Shown: positions 17,447-26,265, counted from the first letter of the stretch. The stretch is 64,000 nucleotides of DNA from Chania fonticola_B (GCF_048537545.1 NZ_CP183218.1); one strand, 5' to 3'. The notes: generated from the sequence alone by a model not told the origin. Numbers and translations: made by a program.

Positions 17447-18742
17447 TTACTTCGCTTTGCTCAGCAACAGGTTGGCCAGCGTACGTACGCCCAGACCGGT
17501 TGCGCCTGCTGACCACTGCTCCACGGCACCTTTGCGATAGGTGGCAGAACAGTCGATATGCAGCCAACCCTTTTGATAATTCTGCACAAAGTGCGACAGG
17601 AAGGCCGCGGCGGTGCTGGCGCCAGCGGTGTAAGCCGGGCCCGCAACGTTGTTCAGTTCAGCAAAGTTTGACGGCAACTGGCTGCGGTGGAATTCCGCCA
17701 GCGGCAGGCGCCAGAACGGCTCGTGCTCTTCATCCGCACTGGCCAACAGCTCTTGCGCCAGCGCATCGTCAAAGCTGAACAGCGCGTGGTAATCATTACC
17801 TACCGCCGTTTTCGCGGCGCCGGTCAAGGTCGCACAGTCGATGATCAACTGCGGGTTTTGTGCGCTGGCATCGATCAGGCCATCGGCCAATACCAGACGC
17901 CCTTCCGCATCGGTGTTCATCACTTCAACCGTTTTGCCATTGCGATAGCGGATAATGTCGCCCAGTTTAAAGGCGTTACCGCTGACCATATTGTCCGCAC
18001 AGCACAGGTACAGTTTGACGCGCTGCTGCAAGCCGCGAGCCACCGCCAATGCCAATGCGCCAGTGATGGTGGCCGCGCCGCCCATGTCGGACTTCATCGA
18101 GTCCATAAACGCGCTTTGCTTGAGGCTGTAGCCACCTGTGTCGAAGGTGATCCCTTTACCTACCAGGCAGGCGAATACCGGTGCATCCGGGTTGCCCGTC
18201 GGGTTAAAGTCCAGCGCCAACAGCACAGGAGAACGATCGGAACCCCGCCCAACCGTATGAATACCGGCGTAGTTCTGCTCACGCAGGTCTTCACCTTTGG
18301 TGATGCGGTAACTGACGGCATCACAACCAACAGCACACATCAGATCAACCGCGCGGGTTGCCAGTTGCTCAGGCCCCAGCTCTTCCGCTGGCATATTGAT
18401 AGTGTCACGCACCCAATCGACAATCTTCAGGCGCTGTTGCAGCTCTTGGCTTTCCGCTTCCGGCAGCTCAGCCCACTCGACGCTACGCTGCCCTTTTGGC
18501 CCGCGATAGCCCTGCCAAAACGCCCAGCTGTTTTCCAGGTCCCAGCCTTCCCCGGCCAGTTTCACTTTCTTGATGCCCTGGCCATCGATCCTGCGTGCCG
18601 CGCGCTGGATCAGGCCCAGCTTGCCGGAATTGCTCAGATGGATGGTGATGCCTTGGTCATTGGTGCTCAGCAGCGCCTTTTCACCCCAGCGCGCATCGGC
18701 GGGTTGCTGGGATAGCGTGATCTGCATGATTTCGGTTGTCAT
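17447..18742 (-). CDS. pepB: Aminopeptidase B
   Basis: A 431-residue leucine-aminopeptidase family enzyme. The start at 18742 (ATG, GGAG upstream) gives the E. coli-like MQITLSQQPADARWGEKA beginning. The catalytic signature NTDAEGRLVLADGL and the metal-binding GKGITFDTGGYSLK region are present. It removes N-terminal residues from peptides using two divalent metals. It lies downstream of iscX, separated by the isc terminator. Confidence 0.97.
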   Translation of the reverse strand: MTTEIMQITLSQQPADARWGEKALLSTNDQGITIHLSNSGKLGLIQRAARRIDGQGIKKVKLAGEGWDLENSWAFWQGYRGPKGQRSVEWAELPEAESQELQQRLKIVDWVRDTINMPAEELGPEQLATRAVDLMCAVGCDAVSYRITKGEDLREQNYAGIHTVGRGSDRSPVLLALDFNPTGNPDAPVFACLVGKGITFDTGGYSLKQSAFMDSMKSDMGGAATITGALALAVARGLQQRVKLYLCCADNMVSGNAFKLGDIIRYRNGKTVEVMNTDAEGRLVLADGLIDASAQNPQLIIDCATLTGAAKTAVGNDYHALFSFDDALAQELLASADEEHEPFWRLPLAEFHRSQLPSNFAELNNVAGPAYTAGASTAAAFLSHFVQNYQKGWLHIDCSATYRKGAVEQWSAGATGLGVRTLANLLLSKAK

Positions 18743-18781
18743 AGCCTTACTCCGGATTATTCTTGTACTAATCTTGTCGGA

Positions 18782-18814
18782 TACAAAATAAACGGGCTGC
18801 CTATGGCAGCCCGT
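18782..18814 (-). terminator. Terminator of the isc operon
   Basis: A 10-bp perfect stem (18792-18801 with 18805-18814, TAT loop) is followed on the minus strand by TTATTTTGTA. It lies 9 bp after the iscX stop, at the expected end of the iscRSUA-hscBA-fdx-iscX transcript. Confidence 0.85.
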
Positions 18815-18822
18815 CATGCTAT

Positions 18823-19023
18823 TTACTCTGCTTCATCTAACCAGACCAGCAGGATCGCTTCCAGTATTTTTTCATTGGAAGCCTGCGGTTCATCGTCAAA
18901 TTCTTCCAGATCGCAAATCCACTGGTGCATATCGGTGAAACGCACGGCTTTCGGATCGGTATCTGGATAGGCGTCGTACAGGGCTTCGCCGATTTCGCGG
19001 CTGTCTGTCCACTTCAGTCCCAT
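18823..19023 (-). CDS. iscX: Fe-S assembly protein IscX
   Basis: A 66-residue acidic protein (MGLKWTDSREIGEALYDAYP start) that matches the IscX family in length and sequence. It binds IscS and iron and modulates cluster assembly. It follows fdx by 9 bp as the last gene of the isc operon. Confidence 0.97.
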   Translation of the reverse strand: MGLKWTDSREIGEALYDAYPDTDPKAVRFTDMHQWICDLEEFDDEPQASNEKILEAILLVWLDEAE

Positions 19024-19032
19024 TCTTATCTC

Positions 19033-19368
19033 CTAGTGCTCGCGCGCATGGTTGACAGTATAACGCGGCATTTCGACCACCAAATCGTCTTCGGTGACGC
19101 GGGCCTGGCAGCTCAAGCGGCTTTCCGGCTCCAGCCCCCAGGCTTTGTCCAGCATGTCATCTTCCAGCTCGCTGCTTTCGGCCAGGGAATCAAACCCTTC
19201 ACGCACGATGCAGTGGCAGGTGGTACAGGCACAGGATTTCTCACAGGCATGTTCAATTTCAATACCGTTACGCAGTGCGACATCGAGGATAGTTTCCCCA
19301 ACTTCCGCTTCCAGTACTGCCCCCTCCGGGCAGAGATCTTGATGGGGCAGGAAAACAATTTTCGGCAT
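19033..19368 (-). CDS. fdx: [2Fe-2S] ferredoxin of the Isc system
   Basis: A 111-residue adrenodoxin-type ferredoxin. The cluster ligands are C42, C48, C51 and C87. It supplies electrons during Fe-S cluster assembly on IscU. It starts 2 bp after hscA ends, so translation is coupled. Confidence 0.98.
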   Translation of the reverse strand: MPKIVFLPHQDLCPEGAVLEAEVGETILDVALRNGIEIEHACEKSCACTTCHCIVREGFDSLAESSELEDDMLDKAWGLEPESRLSCQARVTEDDLVVEMPRYTVNHAREH

Positions 19369-19370
19369 GG

Positions 19371-21221
19371 TTAAACCTCATCCACAGAATGGCCAGCCAG
19401 CGCACGGCGAATGGAGGCATCCATGCGGCGCGCGGCAAAATCTTGGGTTGTTGCATCGACTATTTTTATTGCGGCCTCGATCGCAGCAGGATCGGAGCCT
19501 TGCATCACTTGCTGGAGCTCGGCTACCGCGTTGTTGATAGCCAGGCTTTCTTCGTCACTCAGCAGAGCGGCATCGCTTGCCAGTGCACCTTGCAGGCTTT
19601 CCAGCACGCGGGAAGCTTCTACCCGTTGCTCCGCCAGCTTGCGAGCACCAACATCGCTTTGCGCATTGGCCATCGAGTCCTTCAACATGCCGGCAATTTC
19701 GGCATCGGACAGGCCATACGAAGGCTTGACCTGAATGGAGGCTTCGACACCGGTGGATTTCTCCATCGCCGTCACGTTCAGCAGGCCGTCGGCATCCACC
19801 TGGAAGGTCACACGGATATGCGCCCCACCGGCAGGAAGCGGCGGTAAGCCACGCAGCGTAAAGCGCGCCAGCGAACGGCAATCTTGCACCAGTTCACGCT
19901 CGCCTTGCAGCACGTGGATCATCATCGCGCTCTGGCCGTCTTTGAAGGTGGTAAACTCCTGCGCACGCGCCACCGGAATGGTGGTGTTACGCGGGATCAC
20001 CTTTTCAACCAAGCCACCCATGGTTTCCAAGCCAAGCGACAGCGGGATCACGTCCAGCAGCAGCATTTCGCTATCCGGTTTGTTACCCACCAGGATATCC
20101 GCCTGGATAGCAGCACCGATCGCCACCACCTTGTCCGGATCGATCGACGTCAGCGGCGTACGGCCAAAGAACTCGCCCACCTGTTCGCGGACCAATGGCA
20201 CACGGGTTGAGCCGCCAACCATCACCACTTCCAGCACCTCATCGGCACTGACGGCGGCATCTTTCAGCGCGCGGCGGCAGGCCATCAGGGTACGTTTCAC
20301 CAGCGAGGAAATCAGCGTTTCGAACTGTTCGCGGGTCACTTCACCCTGCCAACCAGCGATATCTACCGTGGTGCTCTGCGCATCGCTCAGGGCAATTTTG
20401 ACCGCAATCGCAGCATCCAGCAATTGGCGTTGCACACCATGATCGCTACGATCGCTAATACCTGCCTGTTCACGCAACCAGTCCGCCAGCAGATGATCGA
20501 AGTCATCGCCACCCAATGCGGAATCACCGCCGGTAGCCAGCACTTCGAACACGCCACGGCTGAGGCGCAAAATGGAAATATCAAAGGTGCCGCCGCCCAG
20601 ATCGTAAACGGCGATGACCCCTTCCTGACCCGAATCCAACCCGTAAGCGATAGCCGCAGCGGTCGGTTCGTTCAACAGGCGCAGCACGTGCAGGCCAGCC
20701 AGACGCGCTGCGTCTTTGGTGCCTTGGCGTTGAGCGTCGTCGAAGTAGGCAGGAACGGTGATCACCACACCATCAAGCTCACCTTCCAACGCTGCTTTAG
20801 CGCGGGTAGCCAGTGCCTTGAGGATATCGGCGGAAACACCAACTGGGTTAACCAGGCCTGCGGCGGTCACGATCATTGGCAAGCCGTTATCGCTGGCCTG
20901 GAACTGATACGGCAGGTTTGGATAGCGTTGTTGCACGTCCGCCAAAGAGCGGCCCATCATGCGCTTGACAGAGCTGACCGTATTGACCGGATCTTGTGCC
21001 GCCTGTGCACGAGCGCTCCAGCCAACCTGATGTTCGGTGGCCTGATAATGCACCACGGAAGGCAGCAGATAGCGCCCTTCAATGTCGGCCAGCGTCTCGG
21101 CTTGGCCGCTACGCACCGTAGCCACCAGCGAGTTGGTGGTCCCCAGATCAATACCGGCAGCCAGGCGGCGCTGATGCGGCGCAGCCGTGAGGCCAGGCTC
21201 ACTAATTTGTAATAAGGCCAT
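19371..21221 (-). CDS. hscA: Hsp70-type chaperone HscA
   Basis: A 616-residue Hsp70 paralogue with the ATPase domain (GIDLGTTNSLVATVRSG near residue 24; DLGGGTFDISIL; VGGSTRVPLV) and a substrate-binding domain. HscA recognises the LPPVK motif of IscU and drives cluster transfer together with HscB. It lacks the long acidic tail of DnaK, as expected. Confidence 0.98.
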   Translation of the reverse strand: MALLQISEPGLTAAPHQRRLAAGIDLGTTNSLVATVRSGQAETLADIEGRYLLPSVVHYQATEHQVGWSARAQAAQDPVNTVSSVKRMMGRSLADVQQRYPNLPYQFQASDNGLPMIVTAAGLVNPVGVSADILKALATRAKAALEGELDGVVITVPAYFDDAQRQGTKDAARLAGLHVLRLLNEPTAAAIAYGLDSGQEGVIAVYDLGGGTFDISILRLSRGVFEVLATGGDSALGGDDFDHLLADWLREQAGISDRSDHGVQRQLLDAAIAVKIALSDAQSTTVDIAGWQGEVTREQFETLISSLVKRTLMACRRALKDAAVSADEVLEVVMVGGSTRVPLVREQVGEFFGRTPLTSIDPDKVVAIGAAIQADILVGNKPDSEMLLLDVIPLSLGLETMGGLVEKVIPRNTTIPVARAQEFTTFKDGQSAMMIHVLQGERELVQDCRSLARFTLRGLPPLPAGGAHIRVTFQVDADGLLNVTAMEKSTGVEASIQVKPSYGLSDAEIAGMLKDSMANAQSDVGARKLAEQRVEASRVLESLQGALASDAALLSDEESLAINNAVAELQQVMQGSDPAAIEAAIKIVDATTQDFAARRMDASIRRALAGHSVDEV

Positions 21222-21255
21222 TTACAGAGCTTCCAAAATCGAGATCAAGAATCTA

Positions 21256-21777
21256 TTACTCAAAACCCAGCAGTTTTTCTTCGAGTTGTTCAATCTGTTG
21301 CTGGAGTTTGTCCAAAAAGCGTAGCTTGCGCACGGTATCGGCAGCCTGTGACCACTGCTGCTCGTCCAACTCCTGCACCATCTGCGCGCTACGCTGTTTG
21401 AAGGTCTTGTTCAGGCGCGTGGCGAAGGCAGCCAGTGCGTTTTGCGCATCCGGCGAACGTTCAATGGCATCAAGCTCTTCACGCAGCTCTAACTGTTCCA
21501 TCAGGAACGCGGTGTCGCGCAGGGTATGCTGCTCGTTGCCCAAATCAAAGCCGTGCAAAGATAACATATACTCGGCACGTTTTAACGGGTGCTTCAGCGA
21601 CTGATAGGCTTCGTTGATGGTCGCCGCCTGCTGTAACGCCATCAGGCGTTCACGCTCCGGTTGGAGGGCATGACGATCGGGGTGGAATTGGCGCTGCAAA
21701 TCTTGATAGCGTGAGGTAAGCAAGCTGCCGTCTACGCTATAGCGGACCGGCAACCCGAATAAAGTAAAGTAATCCAT
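21256..21777 (-). CDS. hscB: J-domain co-chaperone HscB
   Basis: A 173-residue protein with an N-terminal J domain whose HPD tripeptide is at residues 32-34, and a C-terminal helical domain that binds IscU. It stimulates the ATPase of HscA. It is preceded by a strong intergenic hairpin after iscA. Confidence 0.97.
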   Translation of the reverse strand: MDYFTLFGLPVRYSVDGSLLTSRYQDLQRQFHPDRHALQPERERLMALQQAATINEAYQSLKHPLKRAEYMLSLHGFDLGNEQHTLRDTAFLMEQLELREELDAIERSPDAQNALAAFATRLNKTFKQRSAQMVQELDEQQWSQAADTVRKLRFLDKLQQQIEQLEEKLLGFE

Positions 21778-21810
21778 AGCGTGCTCGGGGCGTTATCGTG
21801 ATGATTGAGG

Positions 21811-21833
21811 TTCCCCCGTGGGTCACGGGGGAG
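21811..21833. repeat. Strong hairpin between iscA and hscB
   Basis: CCCCCGTG (21813-21820) and CACGGGGG (21824-21831) form a perfect stem around a GGT loop. A second inverted repeat, GTGCTC (21781-21786) with GAGCAC (21831-21836), overlaps it. There is no T run, so this looks like an mRNA processing or protecting structure inside the operon rather than a terminator. Confidence 0.6.
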
Positions 21834-21845
21834 CACGATGGACTG

Positions 21846-22169
21846 TCAGACGTTAAAGCTCTCGCCGCAGCCGCACTCGCTTGAGACGTTCGGGTTGTTG
21901 AACTTGAAGCCTTCGTTCAGACCTTCCTTGACGAAATCAAGCTCGGTACCGTCCAGATAGACCAGGCTCTTGCCGTCAATGATCACCTTGACGCCTTTGT
22001 CTTCAAAAACGATATCATCGTCGTTCGTTTCATCAACAAATTCGAGCACATACGCCATTCCGGAACAGCCGGAAGTTCGCACGCCCAGACGCAGGCCGAG
22101 ACCTTTGCCACGGTGGTCCAAAAATGCCTGAACCCGCTGCGCGGCGCTGTCGCTCATGGTAATCGACAT
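21846..22169 (-). CDS. iscA: Iron-sulfur cluster carrier IscA
   Basis: A 107-residue A-type carrier; the ATG at 22169 follows AGAGG and gives MSITMSDSAAQRV as in E. coli. The conserved cysteines are C35 (SGCSGM) and the C-terminal CGCGE pair (about C99 and C101). It carries Fe-S clusters to target proteins. Confidence 0.98.
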   Translation of the reverse strand: MSITMSDSAAQRVQAFLDHRGKGLGLRLGVRTSGCSGMAYVLEFVDETNDDDIVFEDKGVKVIIDGKSLVYLDGTELDFVKEGLNEGFKFNNPNVSSECGCGESFNV

Positions 22170-22221
22170 AACAACCTCTTCAATCTTAGCCCGCAAGGCG
22201 GGCTAACTGACTCAATAATAA

Positions 22222-22608
22222 CTACTTGGCGCTGTGCTTGCTCTTGTAGTCGGCGATCGCTGCTTTAATGGCGTCTTCGGCCAGAATTGAGCAGTGAATT
22301 TTAACCGGAGGTAACTCCAGTTCTTCGGCGATCTGGGTATTTTTGATCGCTTCGGCCTGATCAAGAGACTTGCCTTTCATCCATTCGGTGACCAGCGAGC
22401 TGGAAGCGATGGCGGAACCGCAGCCGTAGGTTTTGAAACGGGCATCTTCAATAATGCCTTCGTTGTTGACCTTGATCTGCAGCTTCATCACGTCGCCACA
22501 GGCCGGTGCCCCTACCATACCGCTACCGACGGTAGGATCTTCGTTATCAAACGACCCTACGTTACGCGGGTTTTCATAATGATCGATTACTTTTTCGCTG
22601 TAAGCCAT
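22222..22608 (-). CDS. iscU: Fe-S cluster scaffold IscU
   Basis: A 128-residue scaffold with ligands C37, C63 and C106 and the conserved D39. The LPPVK motif at residues 99-103 is the HscA-binding site. Clusters are assembled here from IscS sulfur and iron. Confidence 0.99.
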   Translation of the reverse strand: MAYSEKVIDHYENPRNVGSFDNEDPTVGSGMVGAPACGDVMKLQIKVNNEGIIEDARFKTYGCGSAIASSSLVTEWMKGKSLDQAEAIKNTQIAEELELPPVKIHCSILAEDAIKAAIADYKSKHSAK

Positions 22609-22632
22609 GACGTTGCTCCTGGATCCTGAGAA

Positions 22633-23847
22633 TTAATGATGTGCCCATTCGATGCTGTTGATATCCACGCCCTGCTTGAACATGTCCCACAGTGGGGAGA
22701 GATCGCGCAGACGGCCAATGGATTTACGCACCAACGAAATGGTGTAATCGATCTCTTCTTCCGTGGTGAAACGCCCCAGGGAGAAACGGATCGAGCTGTG
22801 CGCTAACTCATCACTCATACCCAGTGCACGCAGCACATAGGAAGGTTCAAGGCTGGCAGAAGTACAGGCTGAGCCTGAAGAAACCGCCAAGTCTTTCAAC
22901 GCCATGATCAGCGACTCACCTTCAACATAGTTGAAGCTGACGTTGAGAATGTTCGGTGCACCGTGTTGCAGATCGCCGTTCAGATACACTTCTTCCATAT
23001 CTTTCACGCCGTTCCACAGACGATCGCGCAGGATGCGCAGGCGTGCCATTTCGCTGGCCATTTCTTCTTTGGCGATACGATAGGCTTCACCCATGGCAAC
23101 GATCTGATGCACTGCCAGGGTACCAGAACGCATACCGCGCTCATGGCCACCGCCGTGGATCTGGGCTTCGATGCGGATGCGCGGCTTACGCTGCACATAC
23201 AGGGCACCAATGCCTTTCGGGCCATAAATCTTGTGGCCGGAGAAGGACATCAGATCCACTTTCAGCTTGCTCAGGTCGATAGGCAGTTTACCTACGCTCT
23301 GGGTTGCATCGACGTGATAGATGATGCCACGCGCCCGGCACATTTCGCCGATGGCGGCGATATCCTGCACTACGCCAATTTCGTTATTCACGTGCATGAT
23401 GGAAACCAGGATGGTGTCTTCACGCATCGCGGCTTCGAGAACCTGGAGATCGATGATCCCGTTGCTCTGCGGTGCCAGATAGGTGACTTCAAAACCTTCG
23501 CGCTCAAGTTGGCGGCAGGTATCCAGCACGGCTTTATGTTCGGTTTTACAGGTGATGATGTGCTTGCCTTTCTTCTGATAGAAGTTGGCAGCGCCTTTGA
23601 TCGCCAGGTTATCGGATTCGGTGGCCCCTGAGGTAAACACGATCTCACGCGGGTCCGCACCAACCAGTTCAGCGATCTGGTTACGGGCGATATCAACCGC
23701 CTCTTCCGCCTGCCAGCCGAAACGGTGGGAACGGGAGGCCGGGTTACCGAAAGTGCCGTCCAGGGTCAAAAACTGCATCATCTTCTCGGCAACACGCGGG
23801 TCGACCGGAGTCGTGGCCGAGTAGTCCAGATAAATCGGTAATTTCAT
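22633..23847 (-). CDS. iscS: Cysteine desulfurase IscS
   Basis: A 404-residue PLP enzyme, the same length as E. coli IscS from the MKLPIYLDYS start at 23847. The PLP lysine lies in SFSGHKIYGPKG and the active-site cysteine in GSACTSAS. It releases sulfur from cysteine for Fe-S clusters and tRNA thiolation. Confidence 0.99.
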   Translation of the reverse strand: MKLPIYLDYSATTPVDPRVAEKMMQFLTLDGTFGNPASRSHRFGWQAEEAVDIARNQIAELVGADPREIVFTSGATESDNLAIKGAANFYQKKGKHIITCKTEHKAVLDTCRQLEREGFEVTYLAPQSNGIIDLQVLEAAMREDTILVSIMHVNNEIGVVQDIAAIGEMCRARGIIYHVDATQSVGKLPIDLSKLKVDLMSFSGHKIYGPKGIGALYVQRKPRIRIEAQIHGGGHERGMRSGTLAVHQIVAMGEAYRIAKEEMASEMARLRILRDRLWNGVKDMEEVYLNGDLQHGAPNILNVSFNYVEGESLIMALKDLAVSSGSACTSASLEPSYVLRALGMSDELAHSSIRFSLGRFTTEEEIDYTISLVRKSIGRLRDLSPLWDMFKQGVDINSIEWAHH

Positions 23848-23902
23848 TGCTCTTGTACTCCGTACATCACTTCCAAAAACCAATAAATTAGTCGTCAGCT
23901 GC

Positions 23903-24397
23903 TTATGCGCGCAGATTAACGTTGATCGTTTCTTGCAGACGACCGTTGGCCGTGCGGCGCGTATCGCTATTTTGACGGTCTGCCACGTCCAGCACTTCCT
24001 GGTTGTTTACCAGTTCGGCCAGCGTAATATTGTTCAAGAACCCGCTGATGCGCTCGCTCAGATCGCGCCACAGGGTATGGGTCAGGCAACGATCGCCCCC
24101 CTGGCAGCCTTCTTTACCCTGGCAACGGGTGGCGTCTACCGATTCGTCGACTGCGGAAATCACCGCGCCTACGGCGATAGCGTCCGCTTCTTTGCCCAAC
24201 AGGTAACCACCGCCTGGCCCACGCACGCTGGCCACCAGGCCATTCTTACGCAGACGGGAAAACAGTTGTTCCAGATAAGAGAGCGAGATACCTTGGCGTT
24301 CGGAAATATCCGCCAGTGGTACCGGCCCTTCCTGGGAGTGTAATGCCACGTCGAGCATGGCAGTTACTGCATAACGGCCTTTGGATGTCAGTCTCAT
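23903..24397 (-). CDS. iscR: Fe-S responsive regulator IscR
   Basis: A 164-residue Rrf2-family protein: an N-terminal winged helix (MRLTSKGRYAVTAMLDVALH) and the 2Fe-2S ligands C92, C98, C104 and H107. With a cluster it represses its own operon at type 1 sites, which are visible just upstream at 24442-24491. Confidence 0.98.
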   Translation of the reverse strand: MRLTSKGRYAVTAMLDVALHSQEGPVPLADISERQGISLSYLEQLFSRLRKNGLVASVRGPGGGYLLGKEADAIAVGAVISAVDESVDATRCQGKEGCQGGDRCLTHTLWRDLSERISGFLNNITLAELVNNQEVLDVADRQNSDTRRTANGRLQETINVNLRA

Positions 24398-24441
24398 AGC
24401 TAATTGGTTACCTGTTGGTCAAACATGGGCCAAATTCTGAC

Positions 24442-24491
24442 ATTCCCGAGTAAATCAGTCAACTATTTAACCTACTAATTTACTCAAGTAT
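24442..24491 (-). promoter_or_regulatory. Two tandem IscR type 1 sites upstream of iscR
   Basis: Read on the minus strand, the 25-mers at 24442-24466 and 24467-24491 each match the type 1 IscR consensus ATASYYGACTRWWWYAGTCRRSTAT closely (about 23 and 21 of 25). They abut directly, 45-95 bp before the iscR start, as in the autoregulated E. coli promoter. Confidence 0.8.
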
Positions 24492-24518
24492 TCGTGCTTT
24501 TTGTGCGCTTTGCTATCC

Positions 24519-24541
24519 GATGCATATAAAATACACCTTAT
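24519..24541. promoter_or_regulatory. NsrR-like site upstream of the isc promoter
   Basis: The segment contains ATGCATATAAAATACACCTT, nearly identical to the site at the hmp promoter (32234-32257) and close to the E. coli NsrR motif at hmp. It lies about 28 bp upstream of the IscR sites and after trmJ. Confidence 0.45.
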
Positions 24542-24542
24542 A

Positions 24543-24581
24543 ACCCGCAGATAAGCAATACTATCTTGCCTAACTGCGGGT
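24543..24581 (-). terminator. Candidate terminator of trmJ
   Basis: ACCCGCAG (24543-24550) pairs perfectly with CTGCGGGT (24574-24581), with additional pairing in the loop. On the minus strand it is followed by TATAAGGTGTATTTT, a poor T run. It lies just after the trmJ stop and may separate trmJ from the isc operon. Confidence 0.4.
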
Positions 24582-24591
24582 GACAGCAAAA

Positions 24592-25326
24592 TTAATTACC
24601 TTGCTGTTTATCCTGTTTCTCGATCGAGGTCAGCATACCACGCAAGATATTCAGCTCCTGCGCTTCCGGGCGTGCCCGGGCAAACAGGCGGCGTAAACGG
24701 TTCATCACCTGCCCTGGATGGGCGGCGCGGATAAAGCCGGTGCGCACCAAAGTCTGCTCCAGATGCTGATAGAAGCGTTCAATATCATCCACCAGAGGAT
24801 ACGGCGATTCTTCCACCGGTGCGGCATCAGCCTGCTGACGATCGAGGAAGGCAACGCGAACCTCATACGCCAGGATTTGCACCGCCATGGCCAGATTCAG
24901 CGAGCTGTACTCCGGGTTGGCAGGAATGGCGACATGATAATGGCATTTCTGTAATTCGTCATTGGTTAGCCCAACGCGTTCACGGCCAAAGACCAACGCA
25001 ACCGGCCCCTGCTCGCCTTCCTGTACTGCTCGCACGCCGCATTCGCGGGGTTCCAGCATCGGCCATGGGAGAGTGCGCGAGCGAGCGCTGGTGCCCACTA
25101 CCAAGCGGCAACCCGCAATGGCTTCATCAAAGGTATCGACAATCGTGGCGTTGCCAATCACATCGCTGGCGCCTGCGGCCAGGGCGATCGCCTGGGAATC
25201 GGGTTTCACCAGTGGATTGACCAGATAAAGGTTGGTTAACCCCATGGTTTTCATGGCACGGGCAGTAGAGCCCATGTTGCCGGTATGAGAGGTTTCAACC
25301 AGAACAATGCGGATATTGTGCAGCAT
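24592..25326 (-). CDS. trmJ: tRNA (Cm32/Um32) methyltransferase TrmJ
   Basis: A 244-residue SPOUT-class enzyme. The start at 25326 gives MLHNIRIVLVETSHTGNMGS, the normal E. coli-like N-terminus; the longer open frame is upstream non-coding sequence. The knotted SAM-binding region (ALVFGRERVGLTNDEL) is present. It 2'-O-methylates position 32 of tRNAs. It diverges from suhB. Confidence 0.97.
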   Translation of the reverse strand: MLHNIRIVLVETSHTGNMGSTARAMKTMGLTNLYLVNPLVKPDSQAIALAAGASDVIGNATIVDTFDEAIAGCRLVVGTSARSRTLPWPMLEPRECGVRAVQEGEQGPVALVFGRERVGLTNDELQKCHYHVAIPANPEYSSLNLAMAVQILAYEVRVAFLDRQQADAAPVEESPYPLVDDIERFYQHLEQTLVRTGFIRAAHPGQVMNRLRRLFARARPEAQELNILRGMLTSIEKQDKQQGN

Positions 25327-25395
25327 ACAAACTCTGAGCGTTGCGGAAAATCGTAGCATCCTAACACAGTCGTAGGTATTTTGCCGAACACCTGC

Positions 25396-25401
25396 TATAC
25401 T
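25396..25401 (+). promoter_or_regulatory. Likely suhB promoter -10 element
   Basis: TATACT preceded by TGC makes an extended -10 (TGC-TATACT). No good -35 lies 17 bp upstream, which is usual for extended -10 promoters. The boxA begins 14 bp after it, so boxA would be near the 5' end of the leader. Confidence 0.55.
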
Positions 25402-25414
25402 TCGCGCCGTTTCC

Positions 25415-25426
25415 TGTTCTTTAACA
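25415..25426 (+). promoter_or_regulatory. boxA element in the suhB leader
   Basis: TGTTCTTTAACA differs by one base from the rRNA boxA TGCTCTTTAACA. NusB/NusE bind boxA, and SuhB itself works with the Nus factors. In E. coli a boxA in the suhB leader gives autoregulation. Here it ends 17 bases before the ATG, so bound factors could cover the ribosome-binding site. Confidence 0.85.
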
Positions 25427-25443
25427 TCCTGTGGAAGATACCC

Positions 25444-26247
25444 ATGCATCCGATGCTGACTATCGCCGTGCGCGCTGCGCGCAAGGCTGGCAACCTGATT
25501 GCCAAAAATTACGAGACTCCAGACGCTGTAGAAGCGACACAAAAAGGTTCTAACGACTTTGTCACTAACGTCGATCGCGAGGCTGAGCGTCTGATCATCG
25601 AAATCATCCGTAAATCTTACCCGAAACACACCGTTATTGGTGAAGAGTGCGGTGAGTTAACCGGTGAAGATCAGGATGTACAATGGGTGATTGATCCACT
25701 GGATGGCACCGCCAACTTCATCAAACGTCTTCCACACTTCTCCGTTTCCATCGCCGTACGCATTAAAGGCCGTACCGAAGTGGCCGTGGTTTACGATCCA
25801 ATGCGCAACGAACTGTTCACCGCCACCCGTGGCCAAGGCGCACAGCTCAACGGTTACCGTCTGCGCGGCACCAATGCCAAAGATCTGGATGGCACCATCC
25901 TGGCGACCGGCTTCCCGTTCAAAGTCAAACAGCACGCACCGGCTTACATCAACGTGCTGGGCAAACTGTTCACCCAATGTGCCGACTTCCGCCGTACCGG
26001 TTCAGCCGCGCTGGATCTGGCCTACGTTGCCGCTGGCCGCGTTGATGGTTTCTTTGAGATTGGCCTGAAGCCTTGGGACTTTGCTGCTGGCGAATTGCTG
26101 GTACGTGAGTCTGGCGGCCTGGTCACCGACTTCGTTGGCGGCCATAACCACTTCAGCTCTGGCAACGTAGTTGCCGGTAACCCACGTGTGGTGAAAGCAT
26201 TGCTTTCCAATATGCGTGAAGAACTGAGTGAAGCGCTGAAGCGTTAA
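25444..26247 (+). CDS. suhB: Inositol-1-monophosphatase / Nus-associated factor SuhB
   Basis: A 267-residue protein starting at the ATG at 25444 (GGAAG upstream), the same length as in E. coli. Metal-binding motifs GEECGE, WVIDPLDGTANF and WDFAAGELL of the inositol monophosphatase family are present. Its main cellular role is in the Nus antitermination complex that matures rRNA. Confidence 0.98.
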   Translation: MHPMLTIAVRAARKAGNLIAKNYETPDAVEATQKGSNDFVTNVDREAERLIIEIIRKSYPKHTVIGEECGELTGEDQDVQWVIDPLDGTANFIKRLPHFSVSIAVRIKGRTEVAVVYDPMRNELFTATRGQGAQLNGYRLRGTNAKDLDGTILATGFPFKVKQHAPAYINVLGKLFTQCADFRRTGSAALDLAYVAAGRVDGFFEIGLKPWDFAAGELLVRESGGLVTDFVGGHNHFSSGNVVAGNPRVVKALLSNMREELSEALKR

Positions 26248-26265
26248 TAACTCAGCTGAAAATCA

